DNA of 64,000 nucleotides from assembly GCA_023407575.1 (NCBI GenBank), contig JAEYLX010000006.1, positions 62,001-126,000 on the forward strand, written 5' to 3'. This DNA comes from Bacillota bacterium. Lineage in GTDB: Bacteria > Bacillota > Clostridia > Lachnospirales > Lachnospiraceae. Of this stretch, positions 52,262 through 61,212 are shown piece after piece. The stretch's first letter is position 1, and every line of letters starts with the position of its first letter. Position numbers and translations under genes: made by a program. The notes under the pieces were generated by a model. That model made no database searches. It saw nothing but the letters and a program-made list of their open reading frames with translations, and had not been told where the DNA came from.

Positions 52262-52858
52262 ATGTTAGATATTATCGTTAGGCTAGAAGTAGAAAGTGAT
52301 TATCGTATTGTAGAGGAAATTACCCGCGCAGCATTCTCCTATCCAGGTCGAATTGAGAGAGGGGGCATCGGTTGCCCTTTTGAACACTGGATGGTGCATG
52401 CATTACGTGAAACAGATGGAATAGCTGAACTTAGTTATGTCGCTGTCGTAGATGAAAGAATTATTGGTCATGTTATTTATAGCCATGCCCATGTGGAAAC
52501 ACTGGATGGCCAGATTGTACCTGTGCTGAATTTTGGTCCATTAAGTGTAGCCCCAGAATATCAAAAGCAAGGGATTGGTAAGGCCTTAATGACCGTTACA
52601 ATAGCAAAAGCTACTGAACTCGGATTTGGTGCTATTTTATTTTTTGGTCGTCCAGAATATTACCCTCAATTCGGATTTGTTGAAGCCATAAAATATGGGA
52701 TTACCGATTGCAATGGTGATAACTATCCTGCCTTTATGGCAATGGAACTCAAGAAAGGTTATCTTGAAAATGTTCCTGGAAAATTTTTAGAATCCTTAAT
52801 ATATGATGACAGCCTGAATCATGCTGCTGTTATAGAGTTTGATAAAGGATTTATTTAA
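52262..52858 (+). CDS. GNAT-family acetyltransferase (YhbS-like)
   Basis: A 198-residue N-acetyltransferase: IVRLEVESDYRIVEEITRAA at the N-terminus, the acetyl-CoA loop FGPLSVAPEYQKQGIGKALM (Q-x-x-G-x-G), and FFGRPEYYPQFGF, characteristic of the YhbS/COG3153 group. Substrate unknown. It has a strong AGGAGG, possibly masked by an anti-SD hairpin controlled by a leader peptide, which would make its synthesis respond to ribosome stalling. Confidence 0.9.
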   Translation: MLDIIVRLEVESDYRIVEEITRAAFSYPGRIERGGIGCPFEHWMVHALRETDGIAELSYVAVVDERIIGHVIYSHAHVETLDGQIVPVLNFGPLSVAPEYQKQGIGKALMTVTIAKATELGFGAILFFGRPEYYPQFGFVEAIKYGITDCNGDNYPAFMAMELKKGYLENVPGKFLESLIYDDSLNHAAVIEFDKGFI

Positions 52859-52955
52859 TAGGCTTTGAACAACCTCTTGAACTGTTCATGGTAAAGGCTA
52901 TATCGCTTATCTAATAAATAATACATTTTACAAAATACACAATACGGAGGCTAAT

Positions 52956-53291
52956 ATGATATTTTCAGAAGTGAAACTCTTTCAGGTAAAGCCTGATAAA
53001 CTTGATGAATTCGAAACACTGGCAAAGGAAATGCAGTCTTTTCAAAAAGAACAGGAAGGTAGTCTTGACATCAACTATATGAAAAGATTCTACGTGTTTG
53101 ATGAAATTGGTGAATTACCAAGACCACTGACCAAGATTGTTAAATGTGTAAAGTACTACTCCTTTTGGAAGTTTGACACGATTGAACATTATGCAAATGC
53201 CACAAAGTGGTTTTTTCAAGAATATGAAAAGAAGCTAAGTAAAATACTGATTATGCCCTTTGACATTATGTGCGGAGAAAATATTGATTAA
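52956..53291 (+). CDS. Small ABM/ferredoxin-like-fold protein, function unknown
   Basis: A 111-residue protein, starting FSEVKLFQVKPDKLDEFETL. The pattern of an initial beta strand with a DKLDEFE helix resembles the dimeric alpha/beta-barrel (antibiotic biosynthesis monooxygenase-like) fold, and WKFDTIEHYANATKWFF fits its second half. No catalytic residues can be named. Start follows CGGAGG. It lies 97 bases after the GNAT gene and may be co-transcribed. Confidence 0.55.
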   Translation: MIFSEVKLFQVKPDKLDEFETLAKEMQSFQKEQEGSLDINYMKRFYVFDEIGELPRPLTKIVKCVKYYSFWKFDTIEHYANATKWFFQEYEKKLSKILIMPFDIMCGENID

Positions 53292-53432
53292 AGAGTGATA
53301 GGAAATTTACGTTTAGTATTGAAAACGAGTCTTCTATAAAAGTTGCTTTGGCTGTTGTTAGGGTTGTGACAAACAGGACTGACGTTCATTAATTTGATTG
53401 GATTACTGCATAACTGTTTATGGAGGTTATCT

Positions 53433-53578
53433 ATGGAATTAACTTTTAAATTGATGAGAAACCCATATTAGATACTTTATTTGAAATGTATTCCACACTT
53501 CCGATACATGAGTTTATGGTGAAAGGTTATGAATTTTGTCAACACCATGAAGAATATATAAGAAGTTATATGCATTAG
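53433..53578 (+). pseudogene. Frameshifted small gene
   Basis: ATG 53433 behind GGAGG codes MELTFK and soon stops, but the next frame continues as IDEKPILDTLFEMYSTLPIH to TAG 53578. A single frameshift near AAATT (about 53449-53453) would restore one frame of roughly 48 residues. The family is not recognised. A terminator follows. The remaining parts of 53292-53786 hold no other gene. Confidence 0.45.
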
Positions 53579-53601
53579 TCTGAATTGAGTACAACTTATA
53601 T

Positions 53602-53632
53602 AAAGCTGTTCGGATATCCGGACAGCTTTTTT
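53602..53632 (+). terminator. Intrinsic terminator
   Basis: AAAGCTGTTCGGATATCCGGACAGCTTT-type hairpin, with a near-perfect stem over 53602-53628, followed by a T run. Confidence 0.85.
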
Positions 53633-53786
53633 AGCATCGTTTTATGCTCTACTCAACTGATATAATCCACTTCTACGTTACTAAGTCTTATTTAATATTG
53701 TTTATAAATATATTATTTTCGCATTTATTTAGGATAACTTTGTAAGATTTATAGATTTTGTAAGTCTTATTAAGGGAGGTGAAAAA

Positions 53787-54272
53787 GTGACTGAAATAGA
53801 ACAAATATATAAAGCATACTTCAATGATGTATATCTATTTATTTTAAGCCTTTCAAAAGATGAGCATGTAGCAGAAGAAATTGCTTCCGAAACATTCTTT
53901 AAAGCAATGAAGTCTTTTAATCAATTTAAAGGCAATTGCGAACTAAGGGTTTGGTTATGTCAGATTGCCAAAAACTGCTACTATTCTTATCTACGAAAAA
54001 ATAAGAAGATTGATACTCTTACCATCCTTGAAGAAAAATCAAACGATATCGATATTGAGCAATTTATTCTCAATTCCGAAACAACAATGAAAGTCCATGA
54101 AGCCTTGCATAACCTTGAAGATCCCTATAAAGAAGTATTTACATTAAGAGTATTTGGTGAATTAAGCTTTAGACAAATTGCTAATTTATTCAATAAGACG
54201 GAAAACTGGGCTTGTGTCACTTACCACCGGGCCAGGAACAAAATTATAGATCGAATGGAGGATTATCAATGA
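53787..54272 (+). CDS. ECF-type RNA polymerase sigma factor
   Basis: A 161-residue ECF sigma factor: region 2 (IEQIYKAYFNDVYLFILSLS, then AEEIASETFFKAMKSF) and region 4 (LEDPYKEVFTLRVFGELSFR and ANLFNKTENWACVTYHRARN). GTG start behind GGGAGGTGAA. Its last four bases overlap the start of a zinc-finger anti-sigma gene, so it is a sigma/anti-sigma pair responding to an envelope signal. Similar in sequence to the orphan sigma at 37579. Confidence 0.93.
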   Translation: MTEIEQIYKAYFNDVYLFILSLSKDEHVAEEIASETFFKAMKSFNQFKGNCELRVWLCQIAKNCYYSYLRKNKKIDTLTILEEKSNDIDIEQFILNSETTMKVHEALHNLEDPYKEVFTLRVFGELSFRQIANLFNKTENWACVTYHRARNKIIDRMEDYQ

Positions 54273-55180
54273 AAATAACTTGTGATGTTATAAAAGATTT
54301 ATTACCCTTATACTTTGAAAATATTTCAAGTGATGACACTCGTAATTTAGTTGAAGAGCATTTGAGTACCTGTGAGAGCTGTAAGAAGGAGCTTAACAGG
54401 TTATCCGTAGCAAATAATATATCACTTGATGTAAAAACTATTCCCTTAACTAAAATGCAAAAGACCCTTCGCAAGAAAAAACTATTAACAATACTTCTAT
54501 CTGTAGCTCTCACCTTATTAATATTTGTATTGACAATGGGGTATCTCACCACGCCCTATTTTATTCCGTACTCTGAAGAAGCTATCAATATTACTGCTGA
54601 CGAGAACAATCAACTCACAGTTCATATCGGTATTCCTGATACTTATTGTGATATTCGAATGATTAAACCATCGAATAGCAATGATAACCACTTTACCCTT
54701 GAACTCTGGACTAGCATTTTAGAACGCGTAAACAATGATCTATTTCCTCGAGATTTTATCTTAAATGAGGACGCTGACACAGTAACTAGCGTTTACTATT
54801 CTTCTAACGATGGAAGTGAGGACATCCTACTCTATGGTGAGGATCAGAATCCGAACGGTGGAGCAGTAACCTTGCCACGCCTCGTGTTGTCTTATTATGT
54901 TTCCATAGCTGCTGTTCTTATAGTATTTTTAGGAATTATATTAATCCTCGTTCGTAAAAATCCAAAAGCAGCTACCCTTGTGTTTAGAATATTTTTACTG
55001 CCACTGTCCTATCTTTTTGGTCACCTTTTTGTCAAAGGTTTTAATTCCAGTTCCTATTCAGTCGTACATGACCTTTATACAATTTTATTAGCAACAGTTC
55101 CTATTTATTTTGCGATTTTAATCCTAGTAAAATTAATTCTAAATCAAGTAACAAACCGCAAAAGCCAATCCTCATTGTAA
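54269..55180 (+). CDS. Membrane anti-sigma factor with N-terminal zinc finger
   Basis: A 303-residue protein. The N-terminal anti-sigma zinc finger is CDVIKDLLPLYFENISSDDT then HLSTCESCKKEL (H-x3-C-x2-C). One membrane helix (about 75-95) leads to an extracytoplasmic domain of about 130 residues (EEAINITADENNQLTVHIGI), and three more helices close the protein. It should hold the upstream sigma factor at the membrane until a signal arrives. I use ATG 54269, overlapping the sigma stop, rather than 54212. Confidence 0.88.
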   Translation: MKITCDVIKDLLPLYFENISSDDTRNLVEEHLSTCESCKKELNRLSVANNISLDVKTIPLTKMQKTLRKKKLLTILLSVALTLLIFVLTMGYLTTPYFIPYSEEAINITADENNQLTVHIGIPDTYCDIRMIKPSNSNDNHFTLELWTSILERVNNDLFPRDFILNEDADTVTSVYYSSNDGSEDILLYGEDQNPNGGAVTLPRLVLSYYVSIAAVLIVFLGIILILVRKNPKAATLVFRIFLLPLSYLFGHLFVKGFNSSSYSVVHDLYTILLATVPIYFAILILVKLILNQVTNRKSQSSL

Positions 55181-55350
55181 TATCCTAAACAAGTCTCTTT
55201 CATATAAGTACTAATTGACTCACCATATAATGGAAAGTATAATTAAATTAATCTGTTAAATTTAACGAACTGGATGAATCGTACAATCTACTGCTGCCAG
55301 TAGAGCAGAAAGAGGAATATGAGCACAATAATCCAGATATAGTTCCAAGT

Positions 55351-55765
55351 ATGCTAATTGAGAAAGGTATGGTACATAATATGACTTATTATAATGCAAA
55401 TTCACTAACAATTAGAGATATGCAGTTTGAGGATGCAGAAGTTTTTTATAATACTTATTTATCCTATGGATGGCATCCCTCAATGGAAACCTATACCGGT
55501 TATTATAAGGATCAATTAGATAATAAACGAAAAGTATTTGTCGCAGTGTATGAAGGAAATATTGCCGGAATCTGCACACTTGTGTTAAATCCAGAAGAAG
55601 GCCCTTTTGGTAATAAGAACATTCCAGAAATTGTAGACTTTGGAGTATTTTATACCAGATGGCACAGGCGTATGGTATCAGGGCAAGCAGTTAGATCAAT
55701 ATGCTCCTTGTGTGAATGATGATGATTTGCTTCTCTTCTTCTCTAAAGAATTAAATAGAAAATAA
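55351..55765 (+). pseudogene. GNAT acetyltransferase with internal deletion and frameshift
   Basis: The first frame codes a GNAT N-terminal half (SLTIRDMQFEDAEVFYNTYL to IPEIVDFGVFY) and then runs into unrelated residues ending at 55719. From about 55657 another frame codes DGTGVWYQGKQLDQYAPCVN, then DDDLLLFFSKELNRK to TAA 55765, the usual C-terminal end of the same subfamily. The acetyl-CoA binding middle is missing. The likely start is ATG 55381 or one of the two ATGs upstream. Confidence 0.7.
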
Positions 55766-56007
55766 GTAACGATAAATTTAATTTTAATATTTTTCTGTAA
55801 TTAATAAAATATTATTGTAATGCGAAATCTACGTAAATATTCAATTTTTTTACCAGCTATAACATTATGTATTATTTTAGCCTGTAAAAATTTTATATAA
55901 AACCCTCTTGACTCTTACGTAACGTGACCCGGTACTATCGTTTTGTAAGAATCATAACCTATGATTTTATAATCTAATAGGTTCACAATTTTAAAGGAGG
56001 ATATTAT

Positions 56008-56985
56008 ATGAAATGTTATTTAGTTACTGGAGGCGCAGGATTTATTGGTTCCAACTTCATTCACTATCTTAGGCAGAAATATGAAGACACCGTTAGGATT
56101 ATTAACCTGGATACTTTGGCTTACTGTGGAAACCGACAGAATGTCAGCAGATATGAAATATCGGATAACTATATCTTTCTGCAAGGAAACATCTGCGACG
56201 AAGAATTAGTTAAGAAGATATTTAGCGAATATGATATTGATTATGTTGTTCATTTTGCCGCTCAAACTCATGTTGACCGAAGTATTGCTTCATCAAAAGA
56301 ATTCGCCGAAACTAATGTACTCGGAACCTTAAATTTATTAAACGCTGCCAAAGATTCCTGGCATGCAAATGACAAACGCTTTTTATACATTTCAACGGAT
56401 GAAGTGTATGGGGAATTGCCTTCCCAAGGTTATTTTACAGAAGCATCTCCCCTTCAACCCAGAAATCCATATGCAGCAAGTAAAGCTGCAGGCGATATGA
56501 TGGCACTTGCATACTACGCTACACATGGACTTCCGGTGTTAGTCACCAGATGCTCCAACAATTACGGACCGTATCAGTATGAGGAAAAGTTCATTCCACT
56601 TTGTATTAAGTCCTGTTTAACAGGTACTCCGATACCAATTTACGGAGATGGACTTAATATACGAGATTGGCTCTATGTGGAAGATCATTGTAAAGCGATT
56701 GACAACGTACTTTTAGAAGGTAACATTGGAGAGGTTTATAATGTGGGTGGCCAGAATGAACATACTAACATTGAAATTGCAAAGCTTATTTTAGATATAA
56801 TGAAAAACGATTACGATATTGATGTCCCCTCTATTCAATTTGTTGTAGATAGAAAAGGTCATGATAAAAGATATGCCATTGACCCAATGAAAATCAATTC
56901 AAAACTGGGCTGGAGTAAAAAAATAGAATTTGAGGAAGGCCTTCGTCAAACCATACAGTGGTATTTCGAGCATAGAGATTTTTAA
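56008..56985 (+). CDS. rfbB: dTDP-glucose 4,6-dehydratase-type epimerase/dehydratase
   Basis: A 325-residue SDR enzyme: NAD motif VTGGAGFIGSNFIHYL, LDTLAYCGNRQNV, ISTDEVYGELPSQ (the T-D-E triad of dehydratases), YAASK (YxxxK), and NNYGPYQYEEKFIPL and RDWLYVEDHCKAI. It converts dTDP-glucose to dTDP-4-keto-6-deoxyglucose for rhamnose or other deoxysugars. rfbA, rfbC and rfbD are absent here, so it may be a secondary copy, or the others lie elsewhere. Start follows AAAGGAGG. Confidence 0.93.
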   Translation: MKCYLVTGGAGFIGSNFIHYLRQKYEDTVRIINLDTLAYCGNRQNVSRYEISDNYIFLQGNICDEELVKKIFSEYDIDYVVHFAAQTHVDRSIASSKEFAETNVLGTLNLLNAAKDSWHANDKRFLYISTDEVYGELPSQGYFTEASPLQPRNPYAASKAAGDMMALAYYATHGLPVLVTRCSNNYGPYQYEEKFIPLCIKSCLTGTPIPIYGDGLNIRDWLYVEDHCKAIDNVLLEGNIGEVYNVGGQNEHTNIEIAKLILDIMKNDYDIDVPSIQFVVDRKGHDKRYAIDPMKINSKLGWSKKIEFEEGLRQTIQWYFEHRDF

Positions 56986-57116
56986 ATGTCTCTATACTGT
57001 GAGCATCGCTAGTATGTTTTACTTATACTTTTAGTGTAAATAGCAATAGTCACCCTATACTCTGTTAACAAAATACATTTAAATCACTTTAGGAAATGCT
57101 TTGAGAGGTCACATTT

Positions 57117-58301
57117 ATGCAGGAGAATGCTTTATATACAACTGGAGATTTTGCTAAACGAGCAAATGTATCCGTCCGAACTATACGGCATTATGATGAT
57201 GCTGGTTTATTAAAACCCTCTATTATCAAGGAATCTGGATACCGCTATTATTCCGACAAGGATTTTGCAAAATTGCAGAAAATAATTGTTTTAAAAAGGC
57301 TTGGTTTTTCCTTAAACGAGATATCCAGTATTACTCACAATGGGAAAAACACTGATTTTATTATGGATTCCTTTGATCTTCAGTTAAAATTAATTCAGGA
57401 AAAGATCTCCGAACTAAAACAAATAGAACAGGCTATTCTTGATGTGTCCCAATCCATTTCTGGAAAACCGGAAGTAGATTGGAATAAGATAATCAGCTTA
57501 ATTCATCTTACCAGTATGAAAGAGACTTTAATTAATCAATATAAGAATTCAACTAACATCAATGCCCGAATAGAACTGCATAACAGATTTTCCATAAATA
57601 CTAGGGGATGGTTTTCATGGATATACGAGAATCTTAATTTGCAAAGTGGTATGAATATTCTTGAAACAGGCTGCGGAAATGGTCAATTATGGGCAGATAA
57701 TCTTAATTTTTTACCTGATTCTATTCATGTAATGCTGTCTGATGTCTCCTCCGGGATGTTGAGAAATGCAAAAGAAAAATTAAAAGCTAAAAAGCATGTA
57801 TTTAATTATCAATGTTTTAACTTTAGCCAAATTCCTTATGAAGACGAAAGTTATGACGTTGTCATTGCTAATCATGTACTCTTCTATGCAAAAGACCGGG
57901 AAGAGACCCTGAAAGAACTTCATCGCGTCCTCAAAAAAGGTGGGTTGTTTTGCTGTAGTACTTATGGAAAGCAGCATATGAAAGAAATTGAGCTCTTAGT
58001 TAAGGATTATGATGATAGAATTGCTTTATCCGAAATCAAACTTTATGATATCTTTGGATTAGATAATGGTGCCACTGAATTATCTCCTATCTTTGGTGAA
58101 GTAGAAATAATAAAATTTGAAGATAATCTTTTGGTAACAGAGGTTCAGCCCTTGGCAAACTATATCTACTCTTGTCATGGCAATCAAATGATTTACTTAA
58201 ATGGCAAACAGGATAAATTCGAAAAATTTTTATTAAACAAACTTGGTAAGAAGGGTATTTACATTACAAAGGATGCAGGTATTTTCTTATGCCAAAAATA
58301 G
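57117..58301 (+). CDS. MerR-type regulator fused to a SAM-dependent methyltransferase
   Basis: A 394-residue fusion. Residues 5-75 are a MerR HTH (YTTGDFAKRANVSVRTIRHY, DAGLLKPSIIKESGYRYYS), residues about 80-120 the coiled dimerisation helix, and residues 165-320 a class I methyltransferase (ILETGCGNGQLWADNL for motif I, then VVIANHVLFYAKDREE and LHRVLKKGGLFCC). In this fusion group a ligand-responsive regulator carries its own enzyme. The methyl acceptor is unknown; no obvious target gene is next to it. A terminator follows. Confidence 0.88.
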   Translation: MQENALYTTGDFAKRANVSVRTIRHYDDAGLLKPSIIKESGYRYYSDKDFAKLQKIIVLKRLGFSLNEISSITHNGKNTDFIMDSFDLQLKLIQEKISELKQIEQAILDVSQSISGKPEVDWNKIISLIHLTSMKETLINQYKNSTNINARIELHNRFSINTRGWFSWIYENLNLQSGMNILETGCGNGQLWADNLNFLPDSIHVMLSDVSSGMLRNAKEKLKAKKHVFNYQCFNFSQIPYEDESYDVVIANHVLFYAKDREETLKELHRVLKKGGLFCCSTYGKQHMKEIELLVKDYDDRIALSEIKLYDIFGLDNGATELSPIFGEVEIIKFEDNLLVTEVQPLANYIYSCHGNQMIYLNGKQDKFEKFLLNKLGKKGIYITKDAGIFLCQK

Positions 58302-58319
58302 TAAACCAACTCTTTAACC

Positions 58320-58358
58320 GTCGCAGATTCTTTTTTAAGGGTCTGCGACATTGTTTTA
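58320..58358 (+). terminator. Terminator after the MerR-methyltransferase gene
   Basis: GTCGCAGA (58320-58327) pairs with TCTGCGAC (58342-58349), then a T-rich tail. Confidence 0.7.
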
Positions 58359-58416
58359 TATTTTATGCGACCCGTTTCTAATATTTCAGTACATATATGG
58401 TATAGGAGGAATGATT

Positions 58417-58983
58417 ATGGATGACAATGAAATAATTGAATTATATTGGAACAGGTCTGAGCAAGCCATTATTGAAACAAAGCAAAAATATAACCCCTTA
58501 TGTACAAAAATATCTCTAAACATCTTACACAGTAACGAAGAAGCCGAAGAATGTGTAAGTGATGCCTACCTTGGAGTGTGGAATGCCATCCCTACAGAAC
58601 GACCGGGATATTTTTCGGCTTTCTTATGTAAAATTGTGCGTAATCTGTCTTTAAAACGATTGAGCTATAATCATGCTGGGAAAAGAAATTCCAATATTCA
58701 AACAACAATGGAAGAATTGGAGAATGCTTTGGCTACGAATATCAATCTGTCAGAAAAGCTTGAAGTGGAGGAACTGGTACATATACTTAATGAATTTCTT
58801 AAAGGAGTTCCGGCATATAAGAGGAATGTTTTTATACGGCGTTACTTTTTCTTTGACACAATTTCAGACATTGCAAATCGTTATGGTTACAGTAAAAGTA
58901 AGGTCAAATCCATCCTTTCAAGAGACGGAAAAACCTTATGTAAATTCTTGTTAGAAAGGGGATACGGTAATGAATATAAGTAA
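58417..58983 (+). CDS. ECF-like RNA polymerase sigma factor
   Basis: A 188-residue sigma-70-like factor: region 2 (IIELYWNRSEQAIIETKQKY, NEEAEECVSDAYLGVWNAIP) and region 4 (LNEFLKGVPAYKRNVFIRRY, SDIANRYGYSKSKVKSILSR). ATG 58417 is chosen because TAGGAGGA abuts the earlier ATG at 58411. Its stop overlaps the downstream anti-sigma gene by 14 bases, so the two are coupled. Confidence 0.85.
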   Translation: MDDNEIIELYWNRSEQAIIETKQKYNPLCTKISLNILHSNEEAEECVSDAYLGVWNAIPTERPGYFSAFLCKIVRNLSLKRLSYNHAGKRNSNIQTTMEELENALATNINLSEKLEVEELVHILNEFLKGVPAYKRNVFIRRYFFFDTISDIANRYGYSKSKVKSILSRDGKTLCKFLLERGYGNEYK

Positions 58984-60400
58984 TCTCTGGGATGCAATCT
59001 CTAAAATAGATGACGTATTAATTAACGATGCTATGGAAGAAAAGAAGACATCGAACTCTATTCCCTATCACTGGTTTGTAGGCGCCGCAGCCATTATAAT
59101 CCTAATTGCAGTATCTTTTTCTACTGCTTATACCGTCAATGCAGAGTTTCGGGAATGGGTAATTTCTTTGTTTCAGGTTGAGACCACAGAAATTGTTCCT
59201 GATTCCAAACAATCAGAAAACCCAAATACTGAATTACCTGCCGTTACCAATATCCCTACTGATAATGACCATATTACTTTATATGCGACTGATACTATTG
59301 AGGATGTATTTGCTGTTCAGTATTTAAAGTCAGATAACTATTTAAGCACTCTGGGTTCCTTGTTTTATTACTCTGATGGATTGGACAACATTCAATACTA
59401 CACAGCAGTAGATAATGAATATGTTCCCGTTGAAGCACAAACTGTCAAAGGTCAAGTATCAATACTTGGTATTACCCATGCTATTGAATATACCTGTATA
59501 GCCTATGAGGATAAATTATATATACAAAACAATAATACTACCCGCTTTATGATAGATGATGATAATGATGCCCTATTTACTTTAAACATCTTTGATGGCA
59601 ATGAAGTATGGTTAACGCTATATATAAACCCTCAATCTGATAAATGGGAGTATCCTGCTCGCTATGACCTGGAGACAGGACGAACCACGGATATTTTACA
59701 GGGTATCTATGTAAATGATATCGAACTATCCCAGTACCCCGTTCTTCGTAGTTGGAATTATCTTGGTAAGGGCCAGTTTGTTGTATCACTGGGGCAGACG
59801 CTGGATAGCACCGAAACTTATCTTCTGGATACTGATCATAAGAAGGCGATTTCTCTCTCCGAACTGACCGGCCTCTCTACCGTATCCTCAGCGAAAATCG
59901 TAGAAGACAAAATCCTTCTGCTGGAACCACTTTCCGAGGATACCTTTAATTACTATTGCTATGACTATTCTAAAGATGAACTTATCCAAATTTATAATAG
60001 TGCCCTCTACTGGAATTCTACAAAAACCTCAGATACTAATCTTCGGGTTAAGTTTTCTGGTGGAAGGTACGACTTTATCAAAGAAAATGGAGCCATCTAT
60101 CTAGCAGATGAATTTACTGGAACAAGATTAACTGTTGAGGGAATTACAGAGGAGTTGGCAGAAAGTCTTCTTATTAATTCCGATAACAATAAAATTCTAG
60201 TATCTTCTTTTGGAGAAAATGTAATTAGGCAAATTGGTGTAATTGATCTTGAGGCTGGAACATTATATTTATTAAACCGGGAAAACCAACCCGGTGTGCA
60301 TGAGTATTCCATCGGTTGGAACGATGCCGACCATATTATAATTAATGCTGCTGTCGATAATTCTAATATGAGTCATGTATATCTTTATTCCCTGAATTGA
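58970..60400 (+). CDS. Membrane anti-sigma/sensor protein with large extracytoplasmic beta domain
   Basis: A 476-residue single-pass protein. Residues 1-33 form a short cytosolic segment (ISNLWDAISKIDDVLINDAM), 34-55 a membrane helix (WFVGAAAIIILIAVSFSTAY), and 75-476 an extracytoplasmic region rich in beta strands with repeated blade-like units, suggesting a beta-propeller sensor. Pairing with the sigma gene upstream marks it as the likely anti-sigma factor, with the short N-terminus binding sigma. No zinc finger is present, unlike the pair at 54269. The ligand is unknown. Confidence 0.75.
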   Translation: MNISNLWDAISKIDDVLINDAMEEKKTSNSIPYHWFVGAAAIIILIAVSFSTAYTVNAEFREWVISLFQVETTEIVPDSKQSENPNTELPAVTNIPTDNDHITLYATDTIEDVFAVQYLKSDNYLSTLGSLFYYSDGLDNIQYYTAVDNEYVPVEAQTVKGQVSILGITHAIEYTCIAYEDKLYIQNNNTTRFMIDDDNDALFTLNIFDGNEVWLTLYINPQSDKWEYPARYDLETGRTTDILQGIYVNDIELSQYPVLRSWNYLGKGQFVVSLGQTLDSTETYLLDTDHKKAISLSELTGLSTVSSAKIVEDKILLLEPLSEDTFNYYCYDYSKDELIQIYNSALYWNSTKTSDTNLRVKFSGGRYDFIKENGAIYLADEFTGTRLTVEGITEELAESLLINSDNNKILVSSFGENVIRQIGVIDLEAGTLYLLNRENQPGVHEYSIGWNDADHIIINAAVDNSNMSHVYLYSLN

Positions 60401-60448
60401 CTTTCTATATTATGGAAACTATAATTGCAATAAAAAGGAGCTGCTATT

Positions 60449-60562
60449 ATGATTAATATACTTATAAGTGGTTTTCGAACGGATTTACCAAGGCTTTTGG
60501 TTGTTTGGTATTGTCACTACTTTTTTAAGATATCTTCTGATTGTGGATTAGAGATAAAGTAA
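60449..60562 (+). CDS. Possible 37-residue small protein or remnant
   Basis: ATG 60449 behind AAAAAGGAG codes MINILISGFRTDLPRLLVVW and 17 more residues, ending TAA 60562. An alternative frame in the second half gives hydrophobic, membrane-protein-like residues, so this may be a frameshifted fragment of a transporter. It lies 28 bases before a GNAT gene. Confidence 0.3.
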   Translation: MINILISGFRTDLPRLLVVWYCHYFFKISSDCGLEIK

Positions 60563-60590
60563 GCACTATATATTAAGGAGGTCAAAGCAT

Positions 60591-61100
60591 ATGTTAAAGT
60601 TAGTTAGACTTGAGTCTACTCACAAAGATTTATTATTTGAAGTGATGGATGAATGGTCATCAACTGGTGAAAGAATAATCCCCTATTCTATTAGAAGATT
60701 TGACTATCACGATTTTGACAGCTATCTTCTAGGGTTTGAGAATGAAGTAAAAGGCTTACCTGATTTTGTACCTGCAACAACACTATTCTGCTTCGATACC
60801 GATAAAGGAATATTTATTGGTGCAGTCAATATACGTCATTGTCTCAATGAAGCCCTTCTGCTAAATGGTGGTCATATTGGTGATGGGGTAAGGCCTTCGG
60901 AGAGAAGAAAAGGCTATGCAACTGAAATGATTGGACTAGCTTTGGATGAGTGCAGAAAAATTGGTCTTGATAAGGTTTTAATGGTGTGTGAAAGAACCAA
61001 TATTGGCTCTGCAAAAACCATTATAAAGAATGGTGGAATCTTGGAAAACGAACTTGAAGTTAATGGAGTACTAGAGCAAAGATATTGGATTACATTATAA
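60591..61100 (+). CDS. GNAT-family acetyltransferase
   Basis: A 169-residue acetyltransferase of the COG3981 type: LVRLESTHKDLLFEVMDEWS at the start, GGHIGDGVRPSERRKGYATE (R-x-x-G-x-A acetyl-CoA loop) and VCERTNIGSAKTIIKNGGIL near the end. Strong AAGGAGG ribosome binding site. Substrate unknown. Confidence 0.9.
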   Translation: MLKLVRLESTHKDLLFEVMDEWSSTGERIIPYSIRRFDYHDFDSYLLGFENEVKGLPDFVPATTLFCFDTDKGIFIGAVNIRHCLNEALLLNGGHIGDGVRPSERRKGYATEMIGLALDECRKIGLDKVLMVCERTNIGSAKTIIKNGGILENELEVNGVLEQRYWITL

Positions 61101-61212
61101 CTTAAATCTTCTACTTATCTTTTTAATAAAGATTTAAGTATCATTCTTCCGCCTATGGTTATATAATTGCCTTAAAAGAAACAGAATACAAAATATGTTA
61201 GGGGGAATCACT

